Shown here: in pieces, positions 17,131 through 25,846 of the stretch
How positions within the stretch are numbered: position 1 is the stretch's first letter
Layout: every line of letters begins with the position of its first letter
DNA from: SCUD01 sp036824505
GTDB taxonomy: Bacteria > Pseudomonadota > Gammaproteobacteria > Steroidobacterales > Steroidobacteraceae
Assembly: GCA_036824505.1 (NCBI GenBank)
Contig: DAITAA010000006.1
Span: 62,001 to 126,000 of the forward strand
Length of the DNA stretch: 64,000 bases
Direction of reading: 5' to 3'
Translations under genes and position numbers: made by a program
Notes under the pieces: generated by a model
Seen by the model: only the letters and a program-made list of their open reading frames with translations
Databases searched by the model: none
Told to the model about the DNA's origin: nothing

Positions 17131-19599
17131 TCATTGCAGCAGCGTACTGGCGCTGCCGACCACAGCCGAACAGGCGGATTTGACGACGACCATCGTGCGG
17201 TCCGCGGCGCAGCCAGCACCGCAAGCGGTCAGTCTTCCGAACAGCGCGTCGATCTCGTCCGTGACTTCCACCGCCGACGGCTGCGTCAGGATTCCGGTGC
17301 CGACCGCGCGCGTCACCAGCGGCCCCGTGATCAGCGCGCGCTTGGCAGGCGTGTCGAATGCGGTGGCGGCAGCCGCGCTGAAATCGAATCCCGGGAAGTA
17401 CGCCGCGCGCCGGGCCGGATCGTCCACGAGTTCGTTGCAGTACTCGATCGCGAGCTGGGCTGTGCCGACCTGGTGCGATGACAGGAAGCCCTCGATGTTC
17501 TCGACCGTCGGCAGCTGCTCGCGCACGCGGCTGTAGGTGTCCGTGACCGCGGTGTTGGTCACCGGTATGCCGGTCATGACCGACATCGAGGCATTGATCT
17601 CCTGGAAGGTGCGCAGGCCGATCTCGGGCGCCGGCGCGCCATCGGGCGGGGGCGGCAGCGGGGTCGGTGCGGGCTCGGTGCGCACATGCGTGGTCGAGCC
17701 GATGCGCTCGAAGCTCAGGAAGAACTGGTCCGCGGACGGGCCCTTGTCGAGCGCAACGACCGTGCCAAGGCTGGACAGCGGATAACCAAGATTGCCCCCG
17801 ACGTTGTAGCCGGAAGCCATGACTGTCTGGTTGAGCGGGACATAGGCCTGGCCGACCCGCGCCTCGGCGCCATTGATGCCGATGCGCACGCCTTGGATCG
17901 GCAGCTGGTCTGGCGTCACGGACGTATCGAGACTGATGAATGACGGCTTGTTGAACAGGTAAGAATAGCTGTCGAACTGGCTGCCCTCGAACATCACATA
18001 GCTCTGCGGCACGCTCGTCAGGTGCGCGACAGAGAACAGCAGGTAGAAGCGCTCGCCGACACCGGCTTCGAAGTTCTGCTGGATCTGCGCCTGGGTGAGC
18101 GCGCGGTTGTGGATCGCAACCATGCGCACGACGCCCTGCCACGGCCGGTCATTCGACACTTCATTGCCGAGCACCAGTGCGAAGGTGTCGTTCCAATCGG
18201 TCAGCAGGCCAGGGGTGACGGGGTCTGGCTGGGTGGCCAGCACGCCATTGACGTAGATGCGGCGGCCATTGACCGGATCATAAGTCGCGACCACGTGCTG
18301 CAGCGTGGCCTGCAGGACTTCGTCGGCCGACGGCGTCGAATGCGCGGGCGTGCCATTGGCGCCCGTCGTCGTCTCGCGGTTGAGGAAATCGTAGTTGTAC
18401 ATCGTCTGGCCGAGCGTGAAATTGCGCGTCGTCGTGCCGCCCGAATATCCGACTATGAAGGCATCTTCCTGCACCACGTTCGCCGGCGCGACCCAGGCCT
18501 CGATGGAATATTCGCCGGTCGCCCCGATCAGGTCATGCAGCTTGCGGCTGGAAGTCGTCGTACCCTGGGCCTTGCCGCCACGAATGTCGATGCCCCAGCC
18601 ACCGACCCAGGTCACGCTGCCCGTCAGTGTCAGGTTCAGGGCCGGTTCGACGCCCGACGTGTCATAGGCGACCGTCCCGGTGCCGGTCTTGAACTCATAG
18701 AGCGCAATCGCCGCGTTGTCGTAGCGGTTGCCGCCGCTTGCGACCGTACCCTCGTACAGGGTCAATGCCTTGGAGAGCACGAGCTGCGGATCGACCTGCG
18801 TGAGCGGCACGCGGTCCGCAAAGTCCTGGATCGCCGCCTGCATGATCGCGGCACTCTGGCTGCAGTCGGTCCAGCAGTTGTGGAACTCGTCGCGCTGACG
18901 CACCACCAGTCGTGAATCGGCTGGCGTGTCCAGGTTGATCTTTGCGCGTACCGCCGCGTAGGCGACGTCGACGTCGCCTTCCGCAAAGAATGGTGACTGC
19001 GGCGTCGCGGCACCGGATGAGTGGCAGCGCGAGCAGTACTCGGCGAGCAGCGGGTAGACAGTCACGGCGAACGCGCCGGAACTCGTCGGGAATGACTTGC
19101 TGGCACCGACATCATGGAGCGGCGGCGGCTGCAGGTTTACGCCCCGCGAGCCGCCGAGCGCAGCGCCGGCCCAGTTGCGGATCCAGACCGTCAGCTGGTC
19201 GGCGCAGGCGGAATCGGCCGCGAGCCAGCAGTTGTGGCCGCCGCCAACCTTGGTGACCATCGTCGACGCGCCAGGATTCCCCAGATCGACGACGCCGTTG
19301 GCAGCTTCATAAGCCAGATTGATGTCGTCATTGCGCACGAACCGCGGCACCTGACCGCCCGTGCCGTGGCATTTGCCGCAGCGATTGCTGGTTTGCAGGT
19401 TGTCCCAGACATTGAGCTTGAAAGCCTGCACGTCCTGGCTCGCGGGGGGCGGGCCGCTGTAACCGGCCGGGGGCGGCGGATCGATGATCGGATTCTCTGA
19501 GGTCGACGCACCGCCACCGCAGCCGGCAACGAGCCAGACGAGCGCCAGCGGCAGCACGCGCAGGAGTCGTATCAGCGACGCTGTAATTTCGTTGCTCAT
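17131..19599 (-). CDS. LamG-domain di-haem c-type cytochrome lipoprotein
   Basis: 822 aa. Lipoprotein signal with lipobox LVAGC (C27), so anchored to a membrane, probably the outer one. Two haem c sites, CGKCH (74-78) and CSRCH (189-193), lie in two successive cytochrome-like segments; then a LamG/concanavalin-like domain (about 295-480: GEYSIEAWVAPANV, DPVNGRRIYVNGVLAT, HNRALTQAQIQQNF). The C-terminal 300 residues are not assigned. Start ATG 19599 is 5 nt after the previous stop with GAGG upstream. The mix of haems and a sugar/protein-binding fold suggests a surface redox adhesin or enzyme; this is inference. Confidence 0.78.
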   Translation of the reverse strand: MSNEITASLIRLLRVLPLALVWLVAGCGGGASTSENPIIDPPPPAGYSGPPPASQDVQAFKLNVWDNLQTSNRCGKCHGTGGQVPRFVRNDDINLAYEAANGVVDLGNPGASTMVTKVGGGHNCWLAADSACADQLTVWIRNWAGAALGGSRGVNLQPPPLHDVGASKSFPTSSGAFAVTVYPLLAEYCSRCHSSGAATPQSPFFAEGDVDVAYAAVRAKINLDTPADSRLVVRQRDEFHNCWTDCSQSAAIMQAAIQDFADRVPLTQVDPQLVLSKALTLYEGTVASGGNRYDNAAIALYEFKTGTGTVAYDTSGVEPALNLTLTGSVTWVGGWGIDIRGGKAQGTTTSSRKLHDLIGATGEYSIEAWVAPANVVQEDAFIVGYSGGTTTRNFTLGQTMYNYDFLNRETTTGANGTPAHSTPSADEVLQATLQHVVATYDPVNGRRIYVNGVLATQPDPVTPGLLTDWNDTFALVLGNEVSNDRPWQGVVRMVAIHNRALTQAQIQQNFEAGVGERFYLLFSVAHLTSVPQSYVMFEGSQFDSYSYLFNKPSFISLDTSVTPDQLPIQGVRIGINGAEARVGQAYVPLNQTVMASGYNVGGNLGYPLSSLGTVVALDKGPSADQFFLSFERIGSTTHVRTEPAPTPLPPPPDGAPAPEIGLRTFQEINASMSVMTGIPVTNTAVTDTYSRVREQLPTVENIEGFLSSHQVGTAQLAIEYCNELVDDPARRAAYFPGFDFSAAAATAFDTPAKRALITGPLVTRAVGTGILTQPSAVEVTDEIDALFGRLTACGAGCAADRTMVVVKSACSAVVGSASTLLQ

Positions 19600-19604
19600 G
19601 GTCC

Positions 19605-20780
19605 TCACTGGCCCATGCAGTAGGTGGCGGCATCGGCAAACGCCTGCTTCAGGCGATAGCCGCTGGCCCGGAATGAACTGACCATCGAAGCGATCTGGCT
19701 GCGGTCGCCACTGTCGACCGGCGAGCGCAGACAGACAGTCCGGAAGACTTTTTCGACCTGACAGAAGGCGAAGGCATCGCTATTGCCGAGTTCCTGGCCC
19801 AGCGACTTCGCCCCGCTGCCTGAGCCTGGCAGCGACTGGTCCCATCCCAGCAGTGCATTCGGGCCCTGGCGCCAGCGGTTTTCCCAGCTGTCATTCGGTG
19901 TCACGAATCCGTACTTGAATGTCTCCGAATTGATCGAGTACTTCGGCTGCACCGAGCCCGCGGTATAGACGAGCCGACCCTGTGTGTCGTCGTAGGTGTA
20001 GTACGCAAAGGCCTGCGCCATCGGGTCCATGCCCGAGTGGCAGCCCACGCAGTTGTTCAGGAACAGCCTTGCGTCGCCTCCCGGGCTGCGGCTGACGTCC
20101 TGCCGGATGCGATCCGGCGGACGCGTCGTGTCCTGGATCTCCTCGAGATCGCGACACATGTGGTTCAGCATCGTGAAGCGGAACATCGCGCGATTGGTGC
20201 CGGCGATGAAAAACGCCTGCGCAGCTGCACGGCTCGTCATCACGCCGGCAGTCGCCACCGCAGGTATGCCGTACACGCTGGACTGCGTCGTGCGTCGCAG
20301 GCCGGTGCGCAGGTCGACGCCACGCGCTTCCATTTGCTCGTAATGCGTATTGCTGCTCGCAGAGACCGCCGGCAGGCCAAGACTGGCTTTTCCAACATAG
20401 AGGATGTCGCCGGAAAGCAACTCATTGAATGGCACGTCGTCGCGCACCATGCCGATGACCGTCGCGGTGTAGTCATTCAGCGGCTCAAACACCGTCTGTT
20501 GGCGGTTGGTCCACGGCGTCACGAGGTTCTTCAGCGTGACCGAATAGAACGCCGGGTCGTTCATCGCGCGCAAGGCCGCCTGTTGCGTTTGCCCCGCAGC
20601 GATATCGGCCTGCATGGCACTGAGTACGGCGTCAGACGGCGGCACGCCCGCGATGCGGTCGTGCATCCGCCTGGCCTGTTCGCGCGGACCGGCTCCGGCG
20701 GCGAAGGCCAATGCCAGCGCGGCCGCCGCGGCGGTGACGCGCATCACGATCGTTCCGGTGTGGCGTGGCCACAAGTGCAT
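19605..20780 (-). CDS. secreted mono-haem cytochrome c protein, unknown family
   Basis: 391 aa from ATG 20780, supported by GGAG 7 nt upstream and a signal peptide (MRVTAAAAALALAFAAGAG after 12 residues). One haem site CVGCH at 244-248 (LFLNNCVGCHSGMDPMAQAF), with the Met-rich segment after it as possible axial ligand. First gene of the leftward run; ends 5 bp before the LamG cytochrome. The upstream open frame reaches 21101 but overlaps the divergent gene and promoter region, so it is rejected. Confidence 0.72.
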   Translation of the reverse strand: MHLWPRHTGTIVMRVTAAAAALALAFAAGAGPREQARRMHDRIAGVPPSDAVLSAMQADIAAGQTQQAALRAMNDPAFYSVTLKNLVTPWTNRQQTVFEPLNDYTATVIGMVRDDVPFNELLSGDILYVGKASLGLPAVSASSNTHYEQMEARGVDLRTGLRRTTQSSVYGIPAVATAGVMTSRAAAQAFFIAGTNRAMFRFTMLNHMCRDLEEIQDTTRPPDRIRQDVSRSPGGDARLFLNNCVGCHSGMDPMAQAFAYYTYDDTQGRLVYTAGSVQPKYSINSETFKYGFVTPNDSWENRWRQGPNALLGWDQSLPGSGSGAKSLGQELGNSDAFAFCQVEKVFRTVCLRSPVDSGDRSQIASMVSSFRASGYRLKQAFADAATYCMGQ

Positions 20781-21042
20781 TTCCGTGCTCCACTCGCTCG
20801 TAGTTGCAGAAGCCGGCGTCGAATATATCCGCGGGTATCCGGGCACATAATGTCTCTGAACAGCGACATTCACCTGAGACGCCCGTCGGGTTACTCTCAA
20901 ATCATGAATGGCCGCCAAATGCGCAAATGCCTTGAGACAAAGGGAACACCGCAGCTCCAGCGTGCCCGCAATGCAGTGCTGCACCCGCATTCTGTTATGC
21001 AGATCGTCATGAATCGCGGTGCAGAGACCGGAGTGATCTGAG
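20781..21042. promoter_or_regulatory. divergent control region of the 3.6-28 kb redox locus
   Basis: 262 bp between the two divergent arms. On the minus strand a good -10 (TATATT, 20827-20822) lies about 42 nt before the cytochrome start, with a weak TTATGT -35 at 17 bp. On the plus strand I see no clear -10, but GGAG 9 nt before the 21043 ATG is a good ribosome site. No FNR or other operator palindrome was obvious. Confidence 0.5.
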
Positions 21043-23652
21043 ATGCCCGTCACGAATAATCGATGCACAATTCTGTTCTTGGCGGCCGTCGCGATGGCCA
21101 TTGGCGGCTGCGCAACAGGTCATGACGGCGACATCAACATCGGCGGCGGGCAGGATCCCGATCCGGTCGTGCTCGACTTTCCGATCGCATATGTCAAAGG
21201 CCCGCTGCCCGAGGGAACGGAGGACGTGCGCGAGCTGGAAACCTTCCAGGCAGGCTCCGATCTCTGGTTGCGTGACCGCGCAGCTCCTGATTCGCCAGAA
21301 CGCAATCTGACTTTCCCGATCACCGGCGGATTGTGGAATGTGCGCGATGTCGATGTCTCGTTCGACGGTACCAAGCTGATCTTCGCGATGCGCATGCCGC
21401 TGATCCCGGGCGCAATGGACAGCGAACAGCCGACCTGGAACATCTACGAATACGATCGCCCGACCGACACGCTGCGCCGCGTAATCGCCTCGGACCTTAT
21501 CGCCGAGGAAGGCCACGACGTCGCTCCGCACTACCTGCCGGACGGCCGCATCGTGTTTTCATCGACACGCCAGCGCCAGTCGAAGGCCGTGCTGATCGAC
21601 GAAGGCAAGCCGCAGTTCTCTGCCCAGGACGAGGACCGCAATGAACACGCCTTCGTGCTGCACGTGATGAATGCGGACGGCAGCGGCATCCGCCAGATTT
21701 CCTTCAACCAGAGCCACGACATGGATCCCGCGGTGCTCGCGGATGGTCGCATCGTGTTCAGCCGCTGGGAGAACGCAAGCGGCAGTTCGATTCATCTATA
21801 TACGGTCAACCCTGACGGCAGCGGCCTCGAACTGCTGTACGGTGCCAATAGCCACGCGACTGGAACCGGCACAGAGGAGGTGCAGTTCCTGTCGCCGCGG
21901 CCGCGGCCGGACGGCAGCATCGTCGCGCTGCTGCGCCCGTTCGACGGCACGGAACTCGGCGGTGACCCCGTATCAATCGACGCCGCGAGCTTCGTCGAAA
22001 TCCAGCAACCGACACTGGCCAATGCAGGCCTCGCCGGTCCGGCCCAGACCCGGCTCTCCCCCAATGACGTGCGCACCGACCCCGGTCCTTCGCCTGGCGG
22101 GCGCTATGCCTCGATCTTCCCGATGTGGGACGGCTCGAATCGCCTGCTCGTCAGCTGGACCCTGTGCCGGCTGCTGGACGGACCGCGCACCGTGCCATGT
22201 AGCGCAAGCGCGCTCGCCGATCCGGCGGCCGTGACGGCGCCACCGCTCTATGGCGTCTGGATCTACGATCCGCGCGACCGCACGCAGCGGCCGGTACTGG
22301 CGCCGACCGAAGGCATCCGTTATTCGGACGTCGTCTTGATGGCGCCGCGCGTGCCGTTGCCGACCGTGATCCTCGACGCGGTGGCTGGCGTCGATTACGA
22401 CGCTGACCTGGCGGCGGAGAATGTCGGCATCCTGAATATCAAGAGCGTCTATGACCTGGATGGCGTGGACGTGGCGCCGGGCGGCATCACGGCGCTGCGC
22501 GATCCCGGGCAGACCACCGCGGATGAACGGCCGGCCCGGTTCCTGCGCGTTGAAAAGGCGGTCGGCCTGCCCGATGACGAGGTCCGCGACTTCCGCGGCA
22601 CGGCATTCGGGGCGGCTGGTGGTCTCGGCATGCGGGAAATACTGGCCTACGCGCCAATCGAGCCCGATGGCTCGGTGCAGATCAAGCTGCCTGCCGGTGT
22701 GCCATTCGCGGTCGGCGTCGTTGATCGCAATGGCCGACGTCTGACGCCGCGGCACCTCAACTGGATGCAGTTGCGGGCCGGCGAGCTCGTGACCTGCAAC
22801 GGCTGTCACGTGCCGGCCGGTGCGCAGACGCCGCCTCCGGTTTCCCATGGGCGCCGCGCCTTGACCACCTCCGTAAATCCGGGTGCGCCGACCGCGGGCC
22901 AGCCATTCCCGAATGCCAACCCGGCGCTGTTCGCCAACATGGGCGAAACGATGGCGGAGGTGCGCGCTCGCATCAGTTGCCAGACCGATTGCGCCGCGCT
23001 GTTGCCTTCCGTCAACGTCATCTACGACGACGTGTGGACCGACCCGGCCGTCCGGACCCCCGACGCATCGTTCAGCTATCGCTACAATCAGCTGACAACG
23101 CCCTCGCCGACCAGGGCCAGCTGCGAGACCAGATGGTCCTGGCTGTGCCGCATCGTGATCAATTACCCGAATCACATCCAGCCGCTCTGGACATTGCCAC
23201 GGCTGACCCGGGACGCGGGTGGCGCCGTGATAGCCGACCGCACCTGTGTCTCCTGCCACAGCCCGGCCGATGCCGCCGGGGCGGTCCGGGTGCCGGCCGG
23301 CCAGCTCGACCTCTCGGGTGTTCCGTCACCCGACGAGGCGGACCATCTGGTCTCCTATCGCGAACTGCTGTTCACGGATAATGCCCAGGAAGTTAACATG
23401 GGCGCGCTGCAGGACATCCTGGTGCCGGGCCCGCCGGATCCGGTCACCGGTTTGCCGACGCTCGTGCCTGTGCCCGTGAGCCCTTCGATGAGCGCCGCGG
23501 GCGCCGGGGCTTCGGTAACGTTCTTCAGCCGTTTCGATGCGGGCGGATCGCATGCCGGCGACCTGACCCCCGCGGAACTCAGGCTGATCGCCGAGTGGCT
23601 GGACATCGGTGGGCAGTATTACAACGACCCGTTCATGGCACCGACGAATTGA
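21043..23652 (+). CDS. di-haem beta-propeller lipoprotein with HzsA-like architecture
   Basis: 869 aa. Lipobox IGGC (C23). The N-terminal half shows TolB/PD40-type propeller repeats (YLPDGRIVFSSTRQ, LADGRIVFSRWENASG, YTVNPDGSGLELLY). Two haem c motifs follow in the C-terminal half: CNGCH at 585-589 and CVSCH at 735-739, and the protein ends with a cytochrome-like helix (LTPAELRLIAEWLDIGG). Propeller plus two CxxCH haems on a long chain is the layout of hydrazine synthase alpha-like (HzsA-related) proteins; there are no beta/gamma partners here, so an actual hydrazine reaction is unlikely. First gene of the rightward arm. Confidence 0.75.
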   Translation: MPVTNNRCTILFLAAVAMAIGGCATGHDGDINIGGGQDPDPVVLDFPIAYVKGPLPEGTEDVRELETFQAGSDLWLRDRAAPDSPERNLTFPITGGLWNVRDVDVSFDGTKLIFAMRMPLIPGAMDSEQPTWNIYEYDRPTDTLRRVIASDLIAEEGHDVAPHYLPDGRIVFSSTRQRQSKAVLIDEGKPQFSAQDEDRNEHAFVLHVMNADGSGIRQISFNQSHDMDPAVLADGRIVFSRWENASGSSIHLYTVNPDGSGLELLYGANSHATGTGTEEVQFLSPRPRPDGSIVALLRPFDGTELGGDPVSIDAASFVEIQQPTLANAGLAGPAQTRLSPNDVRTDPGPSPGGRYASIFPMWDGSNRLLVSWTLCRLLDGPRTVPCSASALADPAAVTAPPLYGVWIYDPRDRTQRPVLAPTEGIRYSDVVLMAPRVPLPTVILDAVAGVDYDADLAAENVGILNIKSVYDLDGVDVAPGGITALRDPGQTTADERPARFLRVEKAVGLPDDEVRDFRGTAFGAAGGLGMREILAYAPIEPDGSVQIKLPAGVPFAVGVVDRNGRRLTPRHLNWMQLRAGELVTCNGCHVPAGAQTPPPVSHGRRALTTSVNPGAPTAGQPFPNANPALFANMGETMAEVRARISCQTDCAALLPSVNVIYDDVWTDPAVRTPDASFSYRYNQLTTPSPTRASCETRWSWLCRIVINYPNHIQPLWTLPRLTRDAGGAVIADRTCVSCHSPADAAGAVRVPAGQLDLSGVPSPDEADHLVSYRELLFTDNAQEVNMGALQDILVPGPPDPVTGLPTLVPVPVSPSMSAAGAGASVTFFSRFDAGGSHAGDLTPAELRLIAEWLDIGGQYYNDPFMAPTN

Positions 23653-23656
23653 GGCG

Positions 23657-24391
23657 ATGAGACTTCTCATCGTCTGTGTACTGCTGCTGTGCGCCGGCGC
23701 CGGCGTTGCAGCCGACCGTGATGCGCTCTCGGTCATCGTCGTCGATCCGTACCTGGAGCTTCGCACGGGTCCCGGCCGCGGCTTCCCCATCGTGCAGGTC
23801 GTGCCGCGCGGCGAGACCGTCCAGATCCTCAAGCGGCGCACCGACTGGTTCCAGATCCGAGACGCCGCCGGGCACGAAGGTTGGGTCCATCGCAGCCAGA
23901 TTGCCGAGACGCTGGTGCCCAGCGGCGCGAAACTGGAAATCGACGATCCTTCACGCGAGGATTTCACTGCCCACCGCCGCGAGGTCGGCGTGCTGCTGGG
24001 CGATTTCGGTGGCGCCAACGTGATCACGGTGTATGGCGCATACGCATTCAATTCGCATCTGTCCGGCGAACTCGCGCTGTCGCAACTGCTCGGCAGTTTT
24101 TCCGATGGCCAGATCGCCACACTGGGCGTCACCCACGTGTTCGTCCCCGAGTGGCGCGTCCAGCCATTCGCGTCGATGGGCACCGGAGTGATTCACGTCG
24201 AGCCCAAATCCATCGTGGCACAATCACCCCAGCGCACTGACCAGCTGGCCTATGTTGGCGTCGGCGTTCGCGCCTACCTGGCGCGGCGGTTCATACTGCG
24301 GGCCGAATACAAGGACTATGTGGTCTTTGCAAACCGCGACGAGAACGAGGAACCATACGAATGGAAAATCGGATTCGCGTTCTTTTTCTGA
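23657..24391 (+). CDS. SH3-domain outer-membrane barrel protein
   Basis: 244 aa. Signal peptide (MRLLIVCVLLLCAGAGVAA), a bacterial SH3 domain (about 25-80: LELRTGPGRGFPIVQVVPRGETVQIL...GWVHRSQI) and a C-terminal outer-membrane-like barrel ending in KIGFAFFF, an aromatic terminus suited to BAM insertion. The SH3 part may bind peptidoglycan or a partner in the periplasm. ATG 23657 lies 4 bp after the previous stop. Its 3' end overlaps the next gene by 31 bp in another frame. Confidence 0.75.
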   Translation: MRLLIVCVLLLCAGAGVAADRDALSVIVVDPYLELRTGPGRGFPIVQVVPRGETVQILKRRTDWFQIRDAAGHEGWVHRSQIAETLVPSGAKLEIDDPSREDFTAHRREVGVLLGDFGGANVITVYGAYAFNSHLSGELALSQLLGSFSDGQIATLGVTHVFVPEWRVQPFASMGTGVIHVEPKSIVAQSPQRTDQLAYVGVGVRAYLARRFILRAEYKDYVVFANRDENEEPYEWKIGFAFFF

Positions 24392-25101
24392 CAGCGGTTC
24401 TGGGCATGACCGGCTGTGCGTGGATGCCGTGGCGCGACAAGCCTGCGACGGGCACGGTTGTGGATAGTCCATCCGCAGCGAGTGAGCGTGTCGGTGGATC
24501 CCCTGCCCGGGCCACTGGCACCAGCGCATCCGGCGGCGACGAAAACCCGGTCATCGTCGAACCCCAGGTCGAGCGGCGCAACATCCGTCCTGCCCGTATC
24601 GACACGGAGAACTGGGAGGCCGGCCCTTATGTCGGGTCCCTGTCCGTCGAGGATTTCGAAGTCAATATGGTGTACGGCGCCAGGCTTGCGTACCACATCA
24701 ACGAGGACTTCTTTGCGGAGGGAATCGTTGGTACGAGCGATGCGGGGCTCTCCAGTTTCGAGCGCCTTTCGGGTTCGGCGCCGTTATTGACCGACAGTGA
24801 GAGGCAGTTCACTTACTACAGCCTGGGCTTCGGATGGAATGCGCTTCCGGGCGAAGTCTTCCTGGGCGGCAAGCGCGCCCTGAACAGCGCCATCTACCTG
24901 ACGCTCGGTGCCGGCAGCACGAAATTCGCCGGCGGCGACCGCTTCACGGTGACGCTGGGTGCGGGTGCGAGGGTGCTGGTGAAGGACTGGCTCGCGGCCC
25001 ACCTGGATATCCGTGACCACGTGATGGAGATCGATGTCCTGGGCAAGAACAAGACTGCCCACAACTATGAAGCGACGCTGTCGCTGACGGCGTTCTTCTG
25101 A
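24361..25101 (+). CDS. outer-membrane beta-barrel lipoprotein
   Basis: 246 aa. Lipobox GMTGC (C19), a disordered Ser/Pro/Gly linker, then a barrel domain from about 80 (AGPYVGSLSVEDFEVNMVYGARLAYHINEDFF in pieces) to the terminal phenylalanines LSLTAFF. It resembles the outer membrane beta-barrel domain family first defined in myxobacteria, where it also occurs near Ton-like and gliding-type genes. It is the second barrel in a row, so the pair may form an outer-membrane unit for the cytochrome lipoprotein. Confidence 0.75.
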   Translation: MENRIRVLFLTAVLGMTGCAWMPWRDKPATGTVVDSPSAASERVGGSPARATGTSASGGDENPVIVEPQVERRNIRPARIDTENWEAGPYVGSLSVEDFEVNMVYGARLAYHINEDFFAEGIVGTSDAGLSSFERLSGSAPLLTDSERQFTYYSLGFGWNALPGEVFLGGKRALNSAIYLTLGAGSTKFAGGDRFTVTLGAGARVLVKDWLAAHLDIRDHVMEIDVLGKNKTAHNYEATLSLTAFF

Positions 25102-25112
25102 GGTCAACGCCG

Positions 25113-25622
25113 ATGTCACTGAGTGGAAAATCCGGTTTCGCTGCGCTGCTGACGGGGCTGCTTGCCCTGGCCTGGCCGGCATTGGCAATCGATGGCGCGC
25201 CTCCCGCCCCGGAATTCAGGCTTGCGAGCCGCGCCGGCGGCGAACTGTCGCTGTCCGGCCTGCGCGGCCAGGTCGTCATGATCAACTTCTGGGCCAGCTG
25301 GTGCGGGCCGTGCCGCCAGGAATTTCCTGCGCTCGACGAAATGTACCGGAAGTACAAGCCCATGGGTTTCGCATTGGTGGGCATCAATGTCGAGAGCGAC
25401 AAGACCGACGCCGAACGCTTTCTCGGCATGCAGTCAGTGAGTTTCCCGATCCTGTTCGACCCCGATAACCGCGTCAGCGGCAGTTATGGCGTGAGCGCAA
25501 TGCCGACCACCGTACTGGTCGACCGCAAGGGTCACATACGCTGGCTGCACCGCGCATACAAGCCGGGTGACGAAGCCGAGTACATCGCACAGATCCGCGC
25601 GATGCTCCGGGAACCGTCGTGA
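25113..25622 (+). CDS. TlpA-family thioredoxin with WCGPC active site
   Basis: 169 aa. Signal peptide (about 1-25), thioredoxin fold with INFWASWCGPCRQEF (cysteines 64 and 67) and cis-Pro region SAMPTTVLVDRKG. Periplasmic thiol reductase/oxidase. It lies directly before DUF4266 and DUF3570 genes, an arrangement known from ApbE-linked clusters, and its stop overlaps the next GTG by 4 bp. Confidence 0.88.
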   Translation: MSLSGKSGFAALLTGLLALAWPALAIDGAPPAPEFRLASRAGGELSLSGLRGQVVMINFWASWCGPCRQEFPALDEMYRKYKPMGFALVGINVESDKTDAERFLGMQSVSFPILFDPDNRVSGSYGVSAMPTTVLVDRKGHIRWLHRAYKPGDEAEYIAQIRAMLREPS

Positions 25623-25846
25623 ACCGGTCGCGCACGCTGGCGGCCGCACTGGCGCTGCTGGCGCTCTCCGGCTGTGCGCGCATCGAGCCCTGGGTCAAGC
25701 CCTACGAACGCGAGAATCTGGCGGACCCCATCATGGCCTGGGACCGCGATCCGGTTTCGTCTTCGTACATCCAGCATGTTTACGAGTCACGCGAGGGTGC
25801 CCGCGGCGGCACTGGCGCGACCGGCGGCGGCTGCGGATGCAACTGA
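25619..25846 (+). CDS. DUF4266 small lipoprotein
   Basis: 75 aa, GTG start overlapping the thioredoxin stop (GTGA). Lipobox LSGC (C19), then the family core WVKPYERENLADPIM and a Gly/Cys tail ending GGGCGCN. Within the tail is T65-G66-A67-T68, which resembles the [S/T]GA[T/S] core of sites flavinylated by ApbE; whether it is an FMN acceptor is inference. DUF4266, DUF3570, a thioredoxin and ApbE recur together in published flavinylation gene clusters. Confidence 0.85.
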   Translation: MNRSRTLAAALALLALSGCARIEPWVKPYERENLADPIMAWDRDPVSSSYIQHVYESREGARGGTGATGGGCGCN

